In this document: positions 1-8,792 of the stretch, one piece after another
Layout: the number at the start of each line of letters is the position of its first letter
Position numbering within the stretch: the stretch's first letter is position 1
DNA from: Ga0077555 sp963746315
GTDB lineage: Bacteria; Pseudomonadota; Alphaproteobacteria; Rhizobiales; Hyphomicrobiaceae
Length of the DNA stretch: 64,000 nucleotides
Direction of reading: 5' to 3'
Assembly: GCA_963746315.1 (NCBI GenBank)
Contig: CAVVAR010000004.1
Location: 186,001 to 250,000 of the forward strand
Position numbers and translations under genes: made by a program
Notes under the pieces: model-generated
The model's database searches: none
What the model saw: the letters and a program-made list of their open reading frames with translations, nothing else
Told to the model about the DNA's origin: nothing

Positions 1-761
1 CGGGATAGAGCACCGCGGTTTTGTTGCTCTTGACCTTCGTGCCGTTGAAATCGCAGCCATCGGTTGCTGGCGCCGTGAGAACCGCCGCGAGCGGATCGGC
101 GATCACGTTGCAGTCCTTGATCGGGCTGGGCACGTAGGTCGGGTCGAGGTCGTAGTTCCCGACCACACAGGTTTTCGTCGCAGTGATGGTGCCTTTGTTG
201 TTGCCGAAGATGGCACTCGAGGAGCCGGAGTTCACATGCACGTTGCAGTTCGCCGTGAGGTGGCTGCCGGTACCGCCGCCGTTGATCTTGATTCCGTAGT
301 CGCTTTGCTCCAGCGCAAGCACGCACGCCGGCCCGTTGGGGCCTTCACTGCCTGTCGAGCCGACTTGAGCAATCGAACTCGACGCTGACCGGCATCGAGG
401 AGACACCGGCCACGCCGGAAAACGTCGTTGTGACGTCGGCTCCGGCACGCACCTCGATCGCTTGCGTATCCCCACTCCCGACGACCTCGATGACGGGCGC
501 GGTGCCGGCGACCAGATTGCTGCCGGAAACATTCGCCTGGAAAACTGTGGTCGCCAGCTCGATCCGCGCATCCTCACCGAGATTGGATTTGGTTGCTGCC
601 GCTAATGCGGCTGCGTCAGCAGCGCTTTGCAGTTGGCTGCGTGCATGGACAGCTCTGCCGAAATCTATGGCCAGCCCGACGCTCGCAAAGACGATCAGCG
701 ATGTGAGCGCGAAAACCATTGCGACGCTGCCCTTGCTGTCGCGCCACAAACCCACCAGCAT
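1..761 (-). pseudogene. TadG-like pilus assembly protein, frameshifted and cut by the left window edge
   Basis: The N-terminal part carries a short cytoplasmic stretch, one membrane segment (around FALTSLIVFASVGLAIDFGR) and the heptad-like ARSQLQSAADAAALAAA region typical of TadE/TadG-like Flp pilus proteins. That frame stops at 345. Continuous protein-like sequence resumes in another minus-strand frame (GSTGSEGPNGPACVLALEQS, then Cys/Asn/Gly-rich sequence) and runs off base 1. A single-base shift within about 374-392 would join the two parts. I chose the ATG at 761 because it gives the usual short N-terminus; a GTG at 848 would add 29 residues. No other tad genes are in view on this side. 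It may be a true pseudogene or a sequencing error. Confidence 0.7.
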
Positions 762-886
762 ATCGTTCAAACCGGCATCCTCCCCCGAAGAATCGTCTGC
801 ATCCTGCGGAATCTTGCTTAATAATCTGTGCTCGCACGAGCTGGGCACCGATGATGCCGGGAGCGGTGGACTAGCTGGAGTTACGT

Positions 887-1819
887 ATGACGACCGACGC
901 AGCTCTCCCCATCATCGATGCGCACCACCACCTGTGGGATCTCTCGCTCGGCGCTCAGCCGTGGCTGACCACGCCGCCATGGATCCCGTTCCGCTATGGC
1001 GACTACGCCCCGATCCGCAACGACTTCCTGATCGGCGATTACCGGCGCGTCGCGACCGGGCACAACGTCGTGGCGAGCATCACGATGGAAGCCGAGTGGG
1101 ACGAGCACCGCCTCGTCGAGGAAACGTCGTGGACCGCTGCACGACACGCAGAGACCCCCGCCTTTCCTGCAGCCCACGTGGCGCGGACGTTCCTGCATCT
1201 GCCCGGTGCTGAGGCCGAGCTCGCCGCCCAAGCCGCGGTGCCACTTGTCAGGGGCATCCGCCACAAGCCCACGGCCGCTCTCAGGCCCGATATGATTCAA
1301 GCTGGCGCCAAGGGCGGGATGACCGATCCCGCCTGGCGACGCGGTTATGCCAAGCTCGGCCGCTTCGGCCTTCACTTCGAGTTGCAGGCACCGTGGTGGC
1401 ATGTCGATGAGCTACTCGACCTGATCGCTGCCTTTCCCGGCACCCCGGTCGTGATCAACCACGCGTTCCTGCCAGCCGACCGGTCCCCCGAAGCCATGGC
1501 CGGCTGGCGGGACGCGATCCGCCGAGCCGCCGCCGCGTCCAATACGACAATGAAGATTTCAGGCATCGGCCTTCCCGGCCGGCCTTGGTCGCTCGAGGAC
1601 AACCGCCCGACCATCGAGGAAATCATCGAGGCTTTCGGCCCGCATCGCGCCATGTTCGCCTCGAACTTCCCTGTCGACGGCCTCTGCGGCTCGTTCGACA
1701 CGATTTTCAATGGCTTCAAGGCCGCCACTGCGAGCCTCGCCGCGAACGACCGCCTCGCCCTCTTCCACGACACGGCGATCCGCGTCTACCGCCTCGGCAT
1801 TCCGCTGGCCGCCACGTGA
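887..1819 (+). CDS. Amidohydrolase family protein (PF04909-type TIM-barrel hydrolase)
   Basis: This 310-residue protein starts with the metal-binding HxH signature (IDAHHHLWDLS) and ends with the NFPVDG motif of the 2-pyrone-4,6-dicarboxylate lactonase / amidohydrolase 2 family. A conserved NHAFLPAD segment lies near residue 190. These enzymes usually open lactones or decarboxylate aromatic acids in the cytoplasm. It is the first gene of a plus-strand catabolic cluster running to 6603 and has a distant paralogue at 4750 in the same cluster. The substrate cannot be read from the sequence. The ATG at 887 is the first plausible start. Confidence 0.85.
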   Translation: MTTDAALPIIDAHHHLWDLSLGAQPWLTTPPWIPFRYGDYAPIRNDFLIGDYRRVATGHNVVASITMEAEWDEHRLVEETSWTAARHAETPAFPAAHVARTFLHLPGAEAELAAQAAVPLVRGIRHKPTAALRPDMIQAGAKGGMTDPAWRRGYAKLGRFGLHFELQAPWWHVDELLDLIAAFPGTPVVINHAFLPADRSPEAMAGWRDAIRRAAAASNTTMKISGIGLPGRPWSLEDNRPTIEEIIEAFGPHRAMFASNFPVDGLCGSFDTIFNGFKAATASLAANDRLALFHDTAIRVYRLGIPLAAT

Positions 1820-1963
1820 GGCACCGCCACGTGCGGCAGCGATCCCGCCAGGATCTCCTGGTGACAGCCGTGCTTTGCCCGCGCTAGCATTTGTCCAGAC
1901 ATAACGTGCGGCTGCCAGATTGCAGCCCAGGCGAGCTGAAATTCTGTCTTGGGAGAGGACACC

Positions 1964-3085
1964 ATGGCGAAAGCGCCGCGCTTTGCAGTCCAGATCGGAG
2001 CCGTCGACCGGCTGGGGGCCACCGACGCCGAGATGTACCGCGAGGCCATCGTCGATGCGCAGTATGCCCAAGAGCTCGGCTACGACGCCGTCTGGCTCGT
2101 CGAGCACCACTTCTCCGACTACTACCCGACCCCCAATCCGCTGTTGTTCCTCTCACACCTCGCGGCCGCCTGCCCCGGCATGGGGCTCGGCACCGCCGTC
2201 ATGGTGCTGCCCTGGTACGACCCCGTCCGCTTCGCCGAGGACGTGGCGATGCTGGCCAACCTCACGACGGGGCCACTTCACATCGGCATGGGCCGGGGCA
2301 CGGCCAAGCTCGAGTACGATGCGCTGCGCATCGACATGAACGAGGCGCGCGAGCGCTTCCGCGAATGCTGGGAGCTGACCCAGCTCGCCTTGAAGGGCGA
2401 GCCCTTCACCTACCAGGGCCAGTTCGTGAAGCTCGACCGGCCGATCACGGTCAGGCCGCGCGTCGAGAAGTCCCGCGAGATCAACTTCTTCGGTGCGATC
2501 GGCTCACCCGGCTCGGCGGAGATCATGGCCGACATGGGCCTGCCGCCACTCTCGCTCTCCCAGTTCCCCGACTACATGCTCGTCAAGATCCTGGAGCGCT
2601 GGCGTCGGCGCATGGCCGACAAGGGCCACGCCGCCGGCCCTGACTCCATGCTCCCCGTTTCGGCCAAATGCTTCGTCGGCGACACCGACCAAGCTGCCCG
2701 CGAGGAGGCCCGCGGACACATGGCCCGCTTCTACAAGCTGCAGGCCGAGCACTACACGACCGACACGACGCCCTGGGGCGATATCAAGGGCTACGAGCAG
2801 TTCGCCAAGATCTTCGCCAACATGCGCCTGATGGGCGATCCCGCACAGAACGATCCGATCCTCGACCGCAACCTGATCGGCTCGGCGGAGAGCGTCGCTC
2901 GCCGCATCAACGAGCTGCGTGCGATCGGCTTCAACTACATCCTCTTTTCCAACGCCATGCACGGGGTCGAGCGCGAGGTGCGTCATCGTATGATGCGCCG
3001 TTTCGCCGAGGAGGTGATCCCGCTGGTCAACAGCCTGCCGGTACCGGATGCTCCGGTGTTCGAGAAGGTCAGAGCGGCGGAGTAA
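1964..3085 (+). CDS. LLM class flavin-dependent oxidoreductase (luciferase-like)
   Basis: This is a 373-residue bacterial-luciferase-fold protein. Visible family features are the N-terminal AQELGYDAVWLVEHHF strand-helix unit, the GMGRGTAKLEYDAL segment, and the late GSAESVARRI helix that follows a GxPeV-type region. Such enzymes use reduced flavin (FMNH2 or F420H2) and often O2 to oxidise small organic substrates. I start at the ATG at 1964 because GGGAGAGG lies 6-13 bases upstream; an in-frame TTG at 1949 would add five residues. It sits between an amidohydrolase and a hydroxyacid-dehydrogenase-like gene, so a ring-oxidising or hydroxylating step in the same pathway is a reasonable inference. 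Confidence 0.85.
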   Translation: MAKAPRFAVQIGAVDRLGATDAEMYREAIVDAQYAQELGYDAVWLVEHHFSDYYPTPNPLLFLSHLAAACPGMGLGTAVMVLPWYDPVRFAEDVAMLANLTTGPLHIGMGRGTAKLEYDALRIDMNEARERFRECWELTQLALKGEPFTYQGQFVKLDRPITVRPRVEKSREINFFGAIGSPGSAEIMADMGLPPLSLSQFPDYMLVKILERWRRRMADKGHAAGPDSMLPVSAKCFVGDTDQAAREEARGHMARFYKLQAEHYTTDTTPWGDIKGYEQFAKIFANMRLMGDPAQNDPILDRNLIGSAESVARRINELRAIGFNYILFSNAMHGVEREVRHRMMRRFAEEVIPLVNSLPVPDAPVFEKVRAAE

Positions 3086-3093
3086 TCGCGGAT

Positions 3094-3183
3094 GTCATCC
3101 CGGCGCTTGTCGCCGGGATCCACCCTGCGGTTGGCACCCGTGCAAGCAGATCGACGGTTCGCGGGAATTCGTCTCGCGATGAC
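3094..3183. repeat. REP-like intergenic palindromic element
   Basis: The gap between two genes holds a perfect hairpin, ATCCCGGCG (3097-3105) with CGCCGGGAT (3111-3119). The 90-base block begins GTCAT and ends ATGAC. This matches the general look of dispersed TCATCCCGGC...GCCGGGAT elements of Alphaproteobacteria. I found only this copy in the window, so calling it a repeat relies on family resemblance. Confidence 0.5.
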
Positions 3184-3203
3184 AACCCCCGAGGATGCGG
3201 AAC

Positions 3204-4100
3204 ATGTCAGACACCATCGGTTTCATCGGCCTCGGCGCCATGGGCGGCGGCATGGCCGCGAACCTCGCCAAGGCCGGCTTCAAGGTTGTCGGCCTCGATA
3301 TCGACCCGAAGCGCACCGCGGCCCTGGCGGAAAAGGGCGGCACCATCGTCGCAACACCCGCCGATGTGGCACGCGCCGCAAAGCGCGTCGTGACGATGGT
3401 CGAGACCACGGCGCAAACCGAGCAGGTCATCATGGGGCCTGACGGCGTGCTCGCCGGTGCCGGTCCCGGTCACGCCGTCGCGATGATGTCGACGATCGAT
3501 CCCATCGCCACGAAGCGCATGCACGATGACCTGAAGGCAAAAGGCATCACGATGGTGGATGCCCCGGTCTCCGGAGGCGCCGGCCGCGCGGCCGACGGCT
3601 CGCTCGCCATCATCTGCGGCGGCGAGAAAGCAGACTTCGAGGGTTGGCTCCCCGCCTTCGAGGCGATGAGCGCCAACCAGTTCCACGTCGGCTCGATCGG
3701 CCAGGGCCTCGCGCTGAAGCTCGTCAACAACATGCTGATCCAGACGTCCACGGTCGCCATCGCCGAGGCCTTCGTGATGGGCGCCAAGGCCGGGCTCGAT
3801 CCCAAGGTCATGTACGACGTGATCAAGGTCTCGACGGGCGCTAGCTTCGCGCTCGACTTTCGCGTGCCGCGCTTTCTTTCAGGCGACTTCACGCCCGGTG
3901 GCACGGTCGACATTTCCTACAAGGACCAGGAGCTCGAGACCGCCTTCGGCAAGGCCCTCGGCGTGCCGTTGTTCATGGCCAACATCTCGCAGCAGATCTA
4001 CCAGATGGCGCGCGCCCAGGGCCTGAACAAGCAGGACGGCGCCTCCGTCGTAAAACTCTACGAGCAGATGGCCGGCGTGAAGCTCGGCCCCCGCGATTGA
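3204..4100 (+). CDS. NAD(P)-dependent 3-hydroxyisobutyrate dehydrogenase-family oxidoreductase
   Basis: The 298-residue protein has an N-terminal Rossmann motif (GFIGLGAMGGGMAANLAKAG), the family signature DAPVSGGAGRAADGSLAI near residue 120, and the catalytic-lysine segment GLALKLVNNML near residue 170. The family oxidises beta-hydroxyacids (3-hydroxyisobutyrate, tartronate semialdehyde and similar) or reduces succinic semialdehyde with NAD(P). The ATG at 3204 is preferred over 3195 because GAGGA ends eight bases upstream. It lies in the catabolic cluster, 25 bases before the carboxymuconolactone-decarboxylase-like gene. The exact substrate is unknown. Confidence 0.87.
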   Translation: MSDTIGFIGLGAMGGGMAANLAKAGFKVVGLDIDPKRTAALAEKGGTIVATPADVARAAKRVVTMVETTAQTEQVIMGPDGVLAGAGPGHAVAMMSTIDPIATKRMHDDLKAKGITMVDAPVSGGAGRAADGSLAIICGGEKADFEGWLPAFEAMSANQFHVGSIGQGLALKLVNNMLIQTSTVAIAEAFVMGAKAGLDPKVMYDVIKVSTGASFALDFRVPRFLSGDFTPGGTVDISYKDQELETAFGKALGVPLFMANISQQIYQMARAQGLNKQDGASVVKLYEQMAGVKLGPRD

Positions 4101-4125
4101 ACCCAGGAACGACGAGGAAACCCCA

Positions 4126-4539
4126 ATGGCAAAGTCAGAGAAGAGCGAACTCTACAAGAAGGGCGAGAAGGTCCGGCGCGAGTTGCGCGGCGACGAGGCC
4201 TACGAGAAGAACATGAAGGAGTATGCGGCTGACCCGCACACCCACAAGTTCATCGAGCTGGCGACCGAGACTGTGTTCGGCGCGCTCTGGGCAAGACCCA
4301 CGCTCGACTACAAGACGCGCGCGCTGATCTGCGTCATCACCGATGCCACGATGGGCCGCCACGACGAGCTCGACATCCACCTGCGTTTCGCGCTCGGCCA
4401 GGGCTGGACCGAGGACGAGCTGGTCGAGGTGCTGCTGCACATGTCCGGCTACGTCGGCGTGCCGCTGATCCGCGAGGCAATCTACGTCGCCAAGGACGTG
4501 TTCGCCGACGAGCGCAAAAAGGCGAAGAAGAAAAAGTAG
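4126..4539 (+). CDS. Carboxymuconolactone decarboxylase family protein
   Basis: The 137-residue all-helical protein matches the carboxymuconolactone decarboxylase fold: a TRALICVITDATMGRHDEL core followed by HLRFALGQGWTEDELVEVLL and a late GVPLIREA helix. There is no CxxC pair, so it is of the decarboxylase type rather than the AhpD peroxidase type. The C-terminus is a run of lysines. In the protocatechuate pathway the family decarboxylates 4-carboxymuconolactone; here, between two amidohydrolases and a hydroxyacid-type dehydrogenase, a similar decarboxylation of a ring-cleavage or lactone intermediate is plausible. AGGAACGACGAGGAAA precedes the start. Confidence 0.85.
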   Translation: MAKSEKSELYKKGEKVRRELRGDEAYEKNMKEYAADPHTHKFIELATETVFGALWARPTLDYKTRALICVITDATMGRHDELDIHLRFALGQGWTEDELVEVLLHMSGYVGVPLIREAIYVAKDVFADERKKAKKKK

Positions 4540-4749
4540 GTTGGCGTCCCGGGTTGGCGCTGCAGTCGTGCGCGCGGCGCGGGCGAGGCCAGCCTCGCGC
4601 ACCGTATGGAATGTGACCCTCCCGGACCTTGCGCCTTTCTTTCGAGAGAATGGTGAGGGGTGCCCAGGCGCGACCTACCAACCGAGTGCGGGCGAGAGCC
4701 CGCTCAGCGAAGCGAAATGCCCGTGCCGCAGTGCAAAGGAGGCCCGCCC

Positions 4750-5784
4750 ATGTCCGCCAACGTCCACTACATCCCGAACCGCCTAGACTGGCTTGCGCGG
4801 GTGAAAGAGCCGGCGCTCGAACCCGATCTCCCGATCGTCGATCCGCACCATCATCTCTGGGACCGGCCGGGCTGGCCCTACATGATGCCCGACCTGCTCG
4901 ATGATACGAACGACGGGCACAACATCGTCGCGACCGTGTTCGTGCAGTGCCGCGCGTTCCACAAGGCAACCGGTCCGGAAGAATTGCGCCCTGTCGGCGA
5001 GACCCAGTTCGTGGCCGGCGTCGCAGCCATGAGCGAGAGCGGCATCTACGGACGCACGCGCGTGTGTGAGGGTATCGTCGGCCACGCCGACATGATGCTC
5101 GGAGCCAAGGTCGAGCCGGTGCTCGAGGCCCACGTCAAAGCCGGGAACGGCCGCTTCCGCGGCATTCGCCACATCACGGCCTGGGACCCGAACCCCGTCA
5201 TCATGAACCCGGCTTACACGCCACCGCGCCACGCCCTCCAGGACAAGACCTTCCTGGAAGGCCTGCGAACGCTCGGCCGCATGGGCCTGACCTTCGACGC
5301 CTGGCTCTATCATCCCCAGATCAGCGACGTGACGGCTGCGGCACGAGCCGTTCCGGAAACGCGCATGGTGCTCGATCATGTCGGTGGGCCACTCGCCATC
5401 GAGGGCTATGCCGGCAAACGCGACGAGGTCTTCACGGACTGGTCGGCCGCCATCAAGGAGCTGGCGACGTGCCCGAACGCCTACGTCAAGCTCGGCGGTC
5501 TCGGCATGCGCATCAACGGCTTCAAGTTCGAGGACGCCGCCGATCCGCCTACCTCCAAGGCCTTGGCGGAGGCGTGGAAGCCCTACATCGAGACCTGCAT
5601 CGAAGCCTTCGGCGCCAGCCGCTGCATGTTCGAGTCGAACTTCCCGGTCGATAAGGGCTCGTATAGCTACGGCGTATTCTGGAACGCCTGCAAGTTGCTC
5701 GCCAATGGTGCCTCGGCTGCCGAGAAGAAGGATCTCTTTGCCGGCACCGCGCAGAGGTTCTATCGCCTCACCGAGACATCTTGA
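4750..5784 (+). CDS. Amidohydrolase family protein (second PF04909-type hydrolase)
   Basis: The 344-residue protein carries the DPHHHLWDRPGWPY metal-binding HxH motif near residue 35, a MVLDHVGGP strand near residue 205, and the ESNFPVDKGS signature near the C-terminus. This is the same family as the gene at 887 but clearly diverged, so the two probably act on different intermediates. AAAGGAGG stands just upstream of the ATG at 4750, which fixes the start. The enoyl-CoA-hydratase-fold gene follows after 24 bases, indicating co-transcription. The 210 bases upstream of it hold no gene I can recognise. Confidence 0.86.
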   Translation: MSANVHYIPNRLDWLARVKEPALEPDLPIVDPHHHLWDRPGWPYMMPDLLDDTNDGHNIVATVFVQCRAFHKATGPEELRPVGETQFVAGVAAMSESGIYGRTRVCEGIVGHADMMLGAKVEPVLEAHVKAGNGRFRGIRHITAWDPNPVIMNPAYTPPRHALQDKTFLEGLRTLGRMGLTFDAWLYHPQISDVTAAARAVPETRMVLDHVGGPLAIEGYAGKRDEVFTDWSAAIKELATCPNAYVKLGGLGMRINGFKFEDAADPPTSKALAEAWKPYIETCIEAFGASRCMFESNFPVDKGSYSYGVFWNACKLLANGASAAEKKDLFAGTAQRFYRLTETS

Positions 5785-5808
5785 GCCCACCACCACGAGA
5801 GACAAATC

Positions 5809-6603
5809 ATGAGCACCGACGCAAAACCGACCTCGTCGACCCCCGTCCTGACTATCGCCGAGGGCAAGGCCCTCATTCGCCTCAACCGCCCTGCCGAGCA
5901 CAACCGGCTCGAGCCCGCCGACCTCGAAGCGCTGATGGAGATTTACGATCGCATCGCCAACGACGTCTCGATCCGGGTGCTCGTCATTACGGGGACGGGC
6001 AAGAGCTTCTCATCGGGCTTTCATATCGGCGCGTTGAAAGAGCGCAAGGAAGGCAAGCAGAAGGAATACGATCCCAACGCCTTCGAGAAGATGGTCGACA
6101 AGCTAGAAGAGCTGCGCGTTCCGACCATCGCCGCTCTGAACGGAGGGGTCTATGGCGGCTCGACCGATCTGGCGCTCGCTTGCGATTTCCGCATCGGTGT
6201 CGACGCGACCCGCATGTTCATGCCAGCAGCGCGCCTCGGCATCGTCTACTATCAGTCGGGCCTGAGGCGCTACGTCTCGCGGATTGGCCTCAACAACGCC
6301 AAGCGTCTCTTTCTCACCGCCGAGCCGGTTGAATCGAAAGAGCTGCTTGCGATGGGCTACCTGAGCGAGATCGTGCCCGCCGACCAGCTCATGACTCGCG
6401 TCGATGCGCTGGCCTCACAGATCGCCGCCAACGCTCCCCTCGCCCTGGCCATGACGAAGAAGGCGCTGAATGACGTCGCGGCCGGCCGCCTCGACCCCCA
6501 CTGGCACGAGGAGGCCCGCACGCTCTGCGCAAAGTCTGACGATCACCAGGAAGGCCTCAGGGCATGGGCCGAGAAGAGAAAGCCGGTCTTCAAGGGCAAG
6601 TGA
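5809..6603 (+). CDS. Enoyl-CoA hydratase/isomerase (crotonase) fold protein with altered active site
   Basis: The 264-residue protein has the crotonase CoA-binding and oxyanion-hole layout (SSGFHIGAL; AALNGGVYGGSTDLALACD; FMPAARLGIVYY). The two acids of classic enoyl-CoA hydratase are not conserved: the GGGCEL glutamate aligns with Asp in GGSTDL, and the PE glutamate aligns with Ala in MPAARLG. Crotonase relatives with such changes perform other CoA-thioester reactions such as isomerisation, decarboxylation or hydrolysis. It is the last gene of the plus-strand catabolic cluster. Only the fold and CoA binding can be stated with confidence. Confidence 0.85.
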   Translation: MSTDAKPTSSTPVLTIAEGKALIRLNRPAEHNRLEPADLEALMEIYDRIANDVSIRVLVITGTGKSFSSGFHIGALKERKEGKQKEYDPNAFEKMVDKLEELRVPTIAALNGGVYGGSTDLALACDFRIGVDATRMFMPAARLGIVYYQSGLRRYVSRIGLNNAKRLFLTAEPVESKELLAMGYLSEIVPADQLMTRVDALASQIAANAPLALAMTKKALNDVAAGRLDPHWHEEARTLCAKSDDHQEGLRAWAEKRKPVFKGK

Positions 6604-6634
6604 ATTTCGCCAACGCCAAGCAGCGGTGTCGGCC

Positions 6635-7126
6635 TCAACGGGCCGGCGCCGTATCGGCAAGGGCAGCCTCGTCATGTCGCTCCGCCGGCAACCAACGCGC
6701 CCCCGCAGGCGGCAACCCTGGCTCGGGCGCCGTCTGGCGCATAAGGTACTCGAAGCGGTGACGCGCCTCGAGCACGCGCAAACGCTGCAAGGTCGACAGG
6801 TGCAGGGCGACGCGCAGTTCGTCGCCACTCATCGAGAACGCCTCGATCGCCCAGAACTGCCGCATCTGCCGCAAAGCTGCGCTGATCTCTTCACGGTTCA
6901 TTTGCAATTGATGCTCGATACGCCCCATCGCAACCTGGCGCACGTCCGGCATGCTCATGTAGCGGACGAGATGGCCCGCGAGCTTCATGGCCTCGCGAGA
7001 CGCCCATTTCGACTCGCAGACGTCCATGAGCCAAACCTCGCCGGCGAGCCCGAGGTCGCGCCGTTGCAACCCCTCGATGCTCTCGAACCGGACCCGGCGC
7101 GCCTCGATCGACTGTGTCTGTTGCAC
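6635..7126 (-). CDS. Conserved hypothetical protein, mostly helical
   Basis: I do not recognise this 163-residue protein. It begins with the GTG at 7126 and has a mixed N-terminal half, then predicted helices around MNREEISAALRQMRQFWAIE and a leucine/arginine-rich segment, and an Ala/Pro-rich tail that may be poorly structured. There are no signal peptide, membrane segments or cysteine motifs of note. It lies convergent to the catabolic cluster and downstream of DAHP synthase on the same strand, with a terminator-like hairpin between. Its codon use looks like its neighbours, so I think it is a real gene. Confidence 0.55.
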   Translation of the reverse strand: MQQTQSIEARRVRFESIEGLQRRDLGLAGEVWLMDVCESKWASREAMKLAGHLVRYMSMPDVRQVAMGRIEHQLQMNREEISAALRQMRQFWAIEAFSMSGDELRVALHLSTLQRLRVLEARHRFEYLMRQTAPEPGLPPAGARWLPAERHDEAALADTAPAR

Positions 7127-7199
7127 GATCCCGCCCCCGCTGCCGCATTAATCCGCCAGCGAGAATACCGCCTACAGGGTTAACGGCGCACAAAGACGG

Positions 7200-7223
7200 T
7201 CCCGCCGGCCGTGACCGGCGGGA
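7200..7223 (-). terminator. Terminator-like hairpin after DAHP synthase
   Basis: Perfect nine-base stem TCCCGCCGG / CCGGCGGGA with a six-base loop, 17 bases past the DAHP synthase stop on the minus strand. It is followed by only a short T-containing stretch (CCGTCTTTG), so it may terminate weakly. Confidence 0.5.
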
Positions 7224-7239
7224 AGAACCGCAGTCCGGC

Positions 7240-8643
7240 CTACTCGGCCGCGGCGGTGGCGAGTGCCGCTGCCTTAATACCCCGGCTTTCACGCTCGCGG
7301 CGCAGCAGCTCGGCCACCAGAAAGGCAATCTCGAGCGACTGCTCGGCGTTGAGACGCGGATCGCACAGCGTCTCGTAGCTCTGGCTCAGTTGCTCGTCCA
7401 CGATCTGCACAGCGCCACCCGTGCACTCGGTCACGTTCTGCCCCGTCATCTCGAGATGAACGCCACCGGCATGAGTGCCTTCCGCGCGATGAATCGCGAA
7501 GAACCGCTCCACTTCCTCGCGCACCCTTTGGAAGGGCCGCGTCTTGTGACCGGTCGTCGCCGTGATCGTGTTGCCGTGCATCGGGTCGCACGACCACACC
7601 ACCTTGCGGCCTTCCTTCTCGACTGCGCGGATGAGCGCCGGCAGATGCTTCTCGACCTTGTCGGAGCCAAATCGGCAGATCAGCGTCAGCCGTCCGGGCT
7701 CGTTGTCGGGCGACAGGAGGTCGATCAGGCGGATCAGGCCATCGGGCTCGAGAGACGGACCACACTTGAGGCCGATCGGGTTGGCGACGCCTCTGGCGAA
7801 CTCGACGTGCGCATGGTCCGGTTGACGGGTCCGGTCACCAATCCAGATCATGTGAGCCGAGGTGTCGAACCAGCGGCCCGAGCCCATCACCTCGTCCTTC
7901 CGAGTCATGGCCTGCTCGTAGCCGAGCAGCAGGGCCTCGTGGCTCGTGAAGAAGTCGGTCGTCACCAGCTCGCGCGTATTCGCCTCGTCGATACCGAGCG
8001 CCTTCATGATCTCCAGCGTTCGCCCGATCTCCGCGGCAAGCCTCTCGTACTGCACCTCGATGGGCTTGCCCTTCATGAAGTCGAGCGCCCAGCGATTGAC
8101 GTTCTCCAGACTGGCGAAGCCGCCCTGAAGGAACGCGCGCAGGAAGTTGAGCGTCGCCGCCGACTGCCGATACGCCTGCAGCTGGCGCTGCGGATCCGGC
8201 GTGCGCGACTCGGGCGTGAAGTCGAACCCATTGATGATATCGCCGCGGTAGCTCGGCAGCTCGACACCATTGAGCTTCTCGACGTTGGACGAGCGCGGCT
8301 TGGCGAATTGTCCGGCGATGCGACCGACCTTGACCACCGGCATGCCACCCTGGAACGTCATCACCAGGGCCGACTGCAGGAAGATCCGGAAATAATCGCG
8401 GATATTGTTGGCCGAGTGCTCCTTGAAGCTTTCGGCGCAGTCGCCGCCCTGGAACAGGAAGCTCTGCCCTTCGGCGACCTTGCCGAGCTTGGCCCGTAGC
8501 GCGAGCACCTCATTGGCGAACACGAGCGGTGGAAAAGCGGCAAGACGCGCCTCGACGTCGGCCAGAGCGGCCGTGTCGGGATAGTCGGGCACCTGGACGA
8601 TCGGCTTCGATCTCCAGCTCTCGGGGGACCAGGATGCCGGCAT
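7240..8643 (-). CDS. Class II 3-deoxy-7-phosphoheptulonate (DAHP) synthase
   Basis: This enzyme condenses phosphoenolpyruvate with erythrose-4-phosphate in the first step of the shikimate pathway in the cytoplasm. The 467-residue length and motifs are those of class II (plant-like/AroAII) enzymes: SFLFQGGDCAESFKE near residue 80, CGPSLEPDGL near 300, LTLICRFGSDKV, and WSCDPMHGNT with metal-binding residues. I start at the ATG at 8643 because GAGGAGAG lies four bases before it; the ORF could be extended 24 residues. It has no aromatic-biosynthesis neighbours and appears to be a single-gene unit ended by the hairpin at 7200. Confidence 0.95.
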   Translation of the reverse strand: MPASWSPESWRSKPIVQVPDYPDTAALADVEARLAAFPPLVFANEVLALRAKLGKVAEGQSFLFQGGDCAESFKEHSANNIRDYFRIFLQSALVMTFQGGMPVVKVGRIAGQFAKPRSSNVEKLNGVELPSYRGDIINGFDFTPESRTPDPQRQLQAYRQSAATLNFLRAFLQGGFASLENVNRWALDFMKGKPIEVQYERLAAEIGRTLEIMKALGIDEANTRELVTTDFFTSHEALLLGYEQAMTRKDEVMGSGRWFDTSAHMIWIGDRTRQPDHAHVEFARGVANPIGLKCGPSLEPDGLIRLIDLLSPDNEPGRLTLICRFGSDKVEKHLPALIRAVEKEGRKVVWSCDPMHGNTITATTGHKTRPFQRVREEVERFFAIHRAEGTHAGGVHLEMTGQNVTECTGGAVQIVDEQLSQSYETLCDPRLNAEQSLEIAFLVAELLRRERESRGIKAAALATAAAE

Positions 8644-8792
8644 GGCGCTCTCCTCAACGGGATACGGCAACGGCCGCTCCTGCACGGGTTGCAGGATCGG
8701 CACGCTCCGCATCATGGCATGAAGCCGCTTCTATACGCCAACTCTCGCCGTCGTGCCAGTCGGCCGGCGCAGCCCAGCACCAAAACGTCGGG

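Noticed and set aside
7114..8499. A 461-codon plus-strand frame across the DAHP synthase gene
   Set aside because: It is an antisense shadow of a clearly conserved enzyme.
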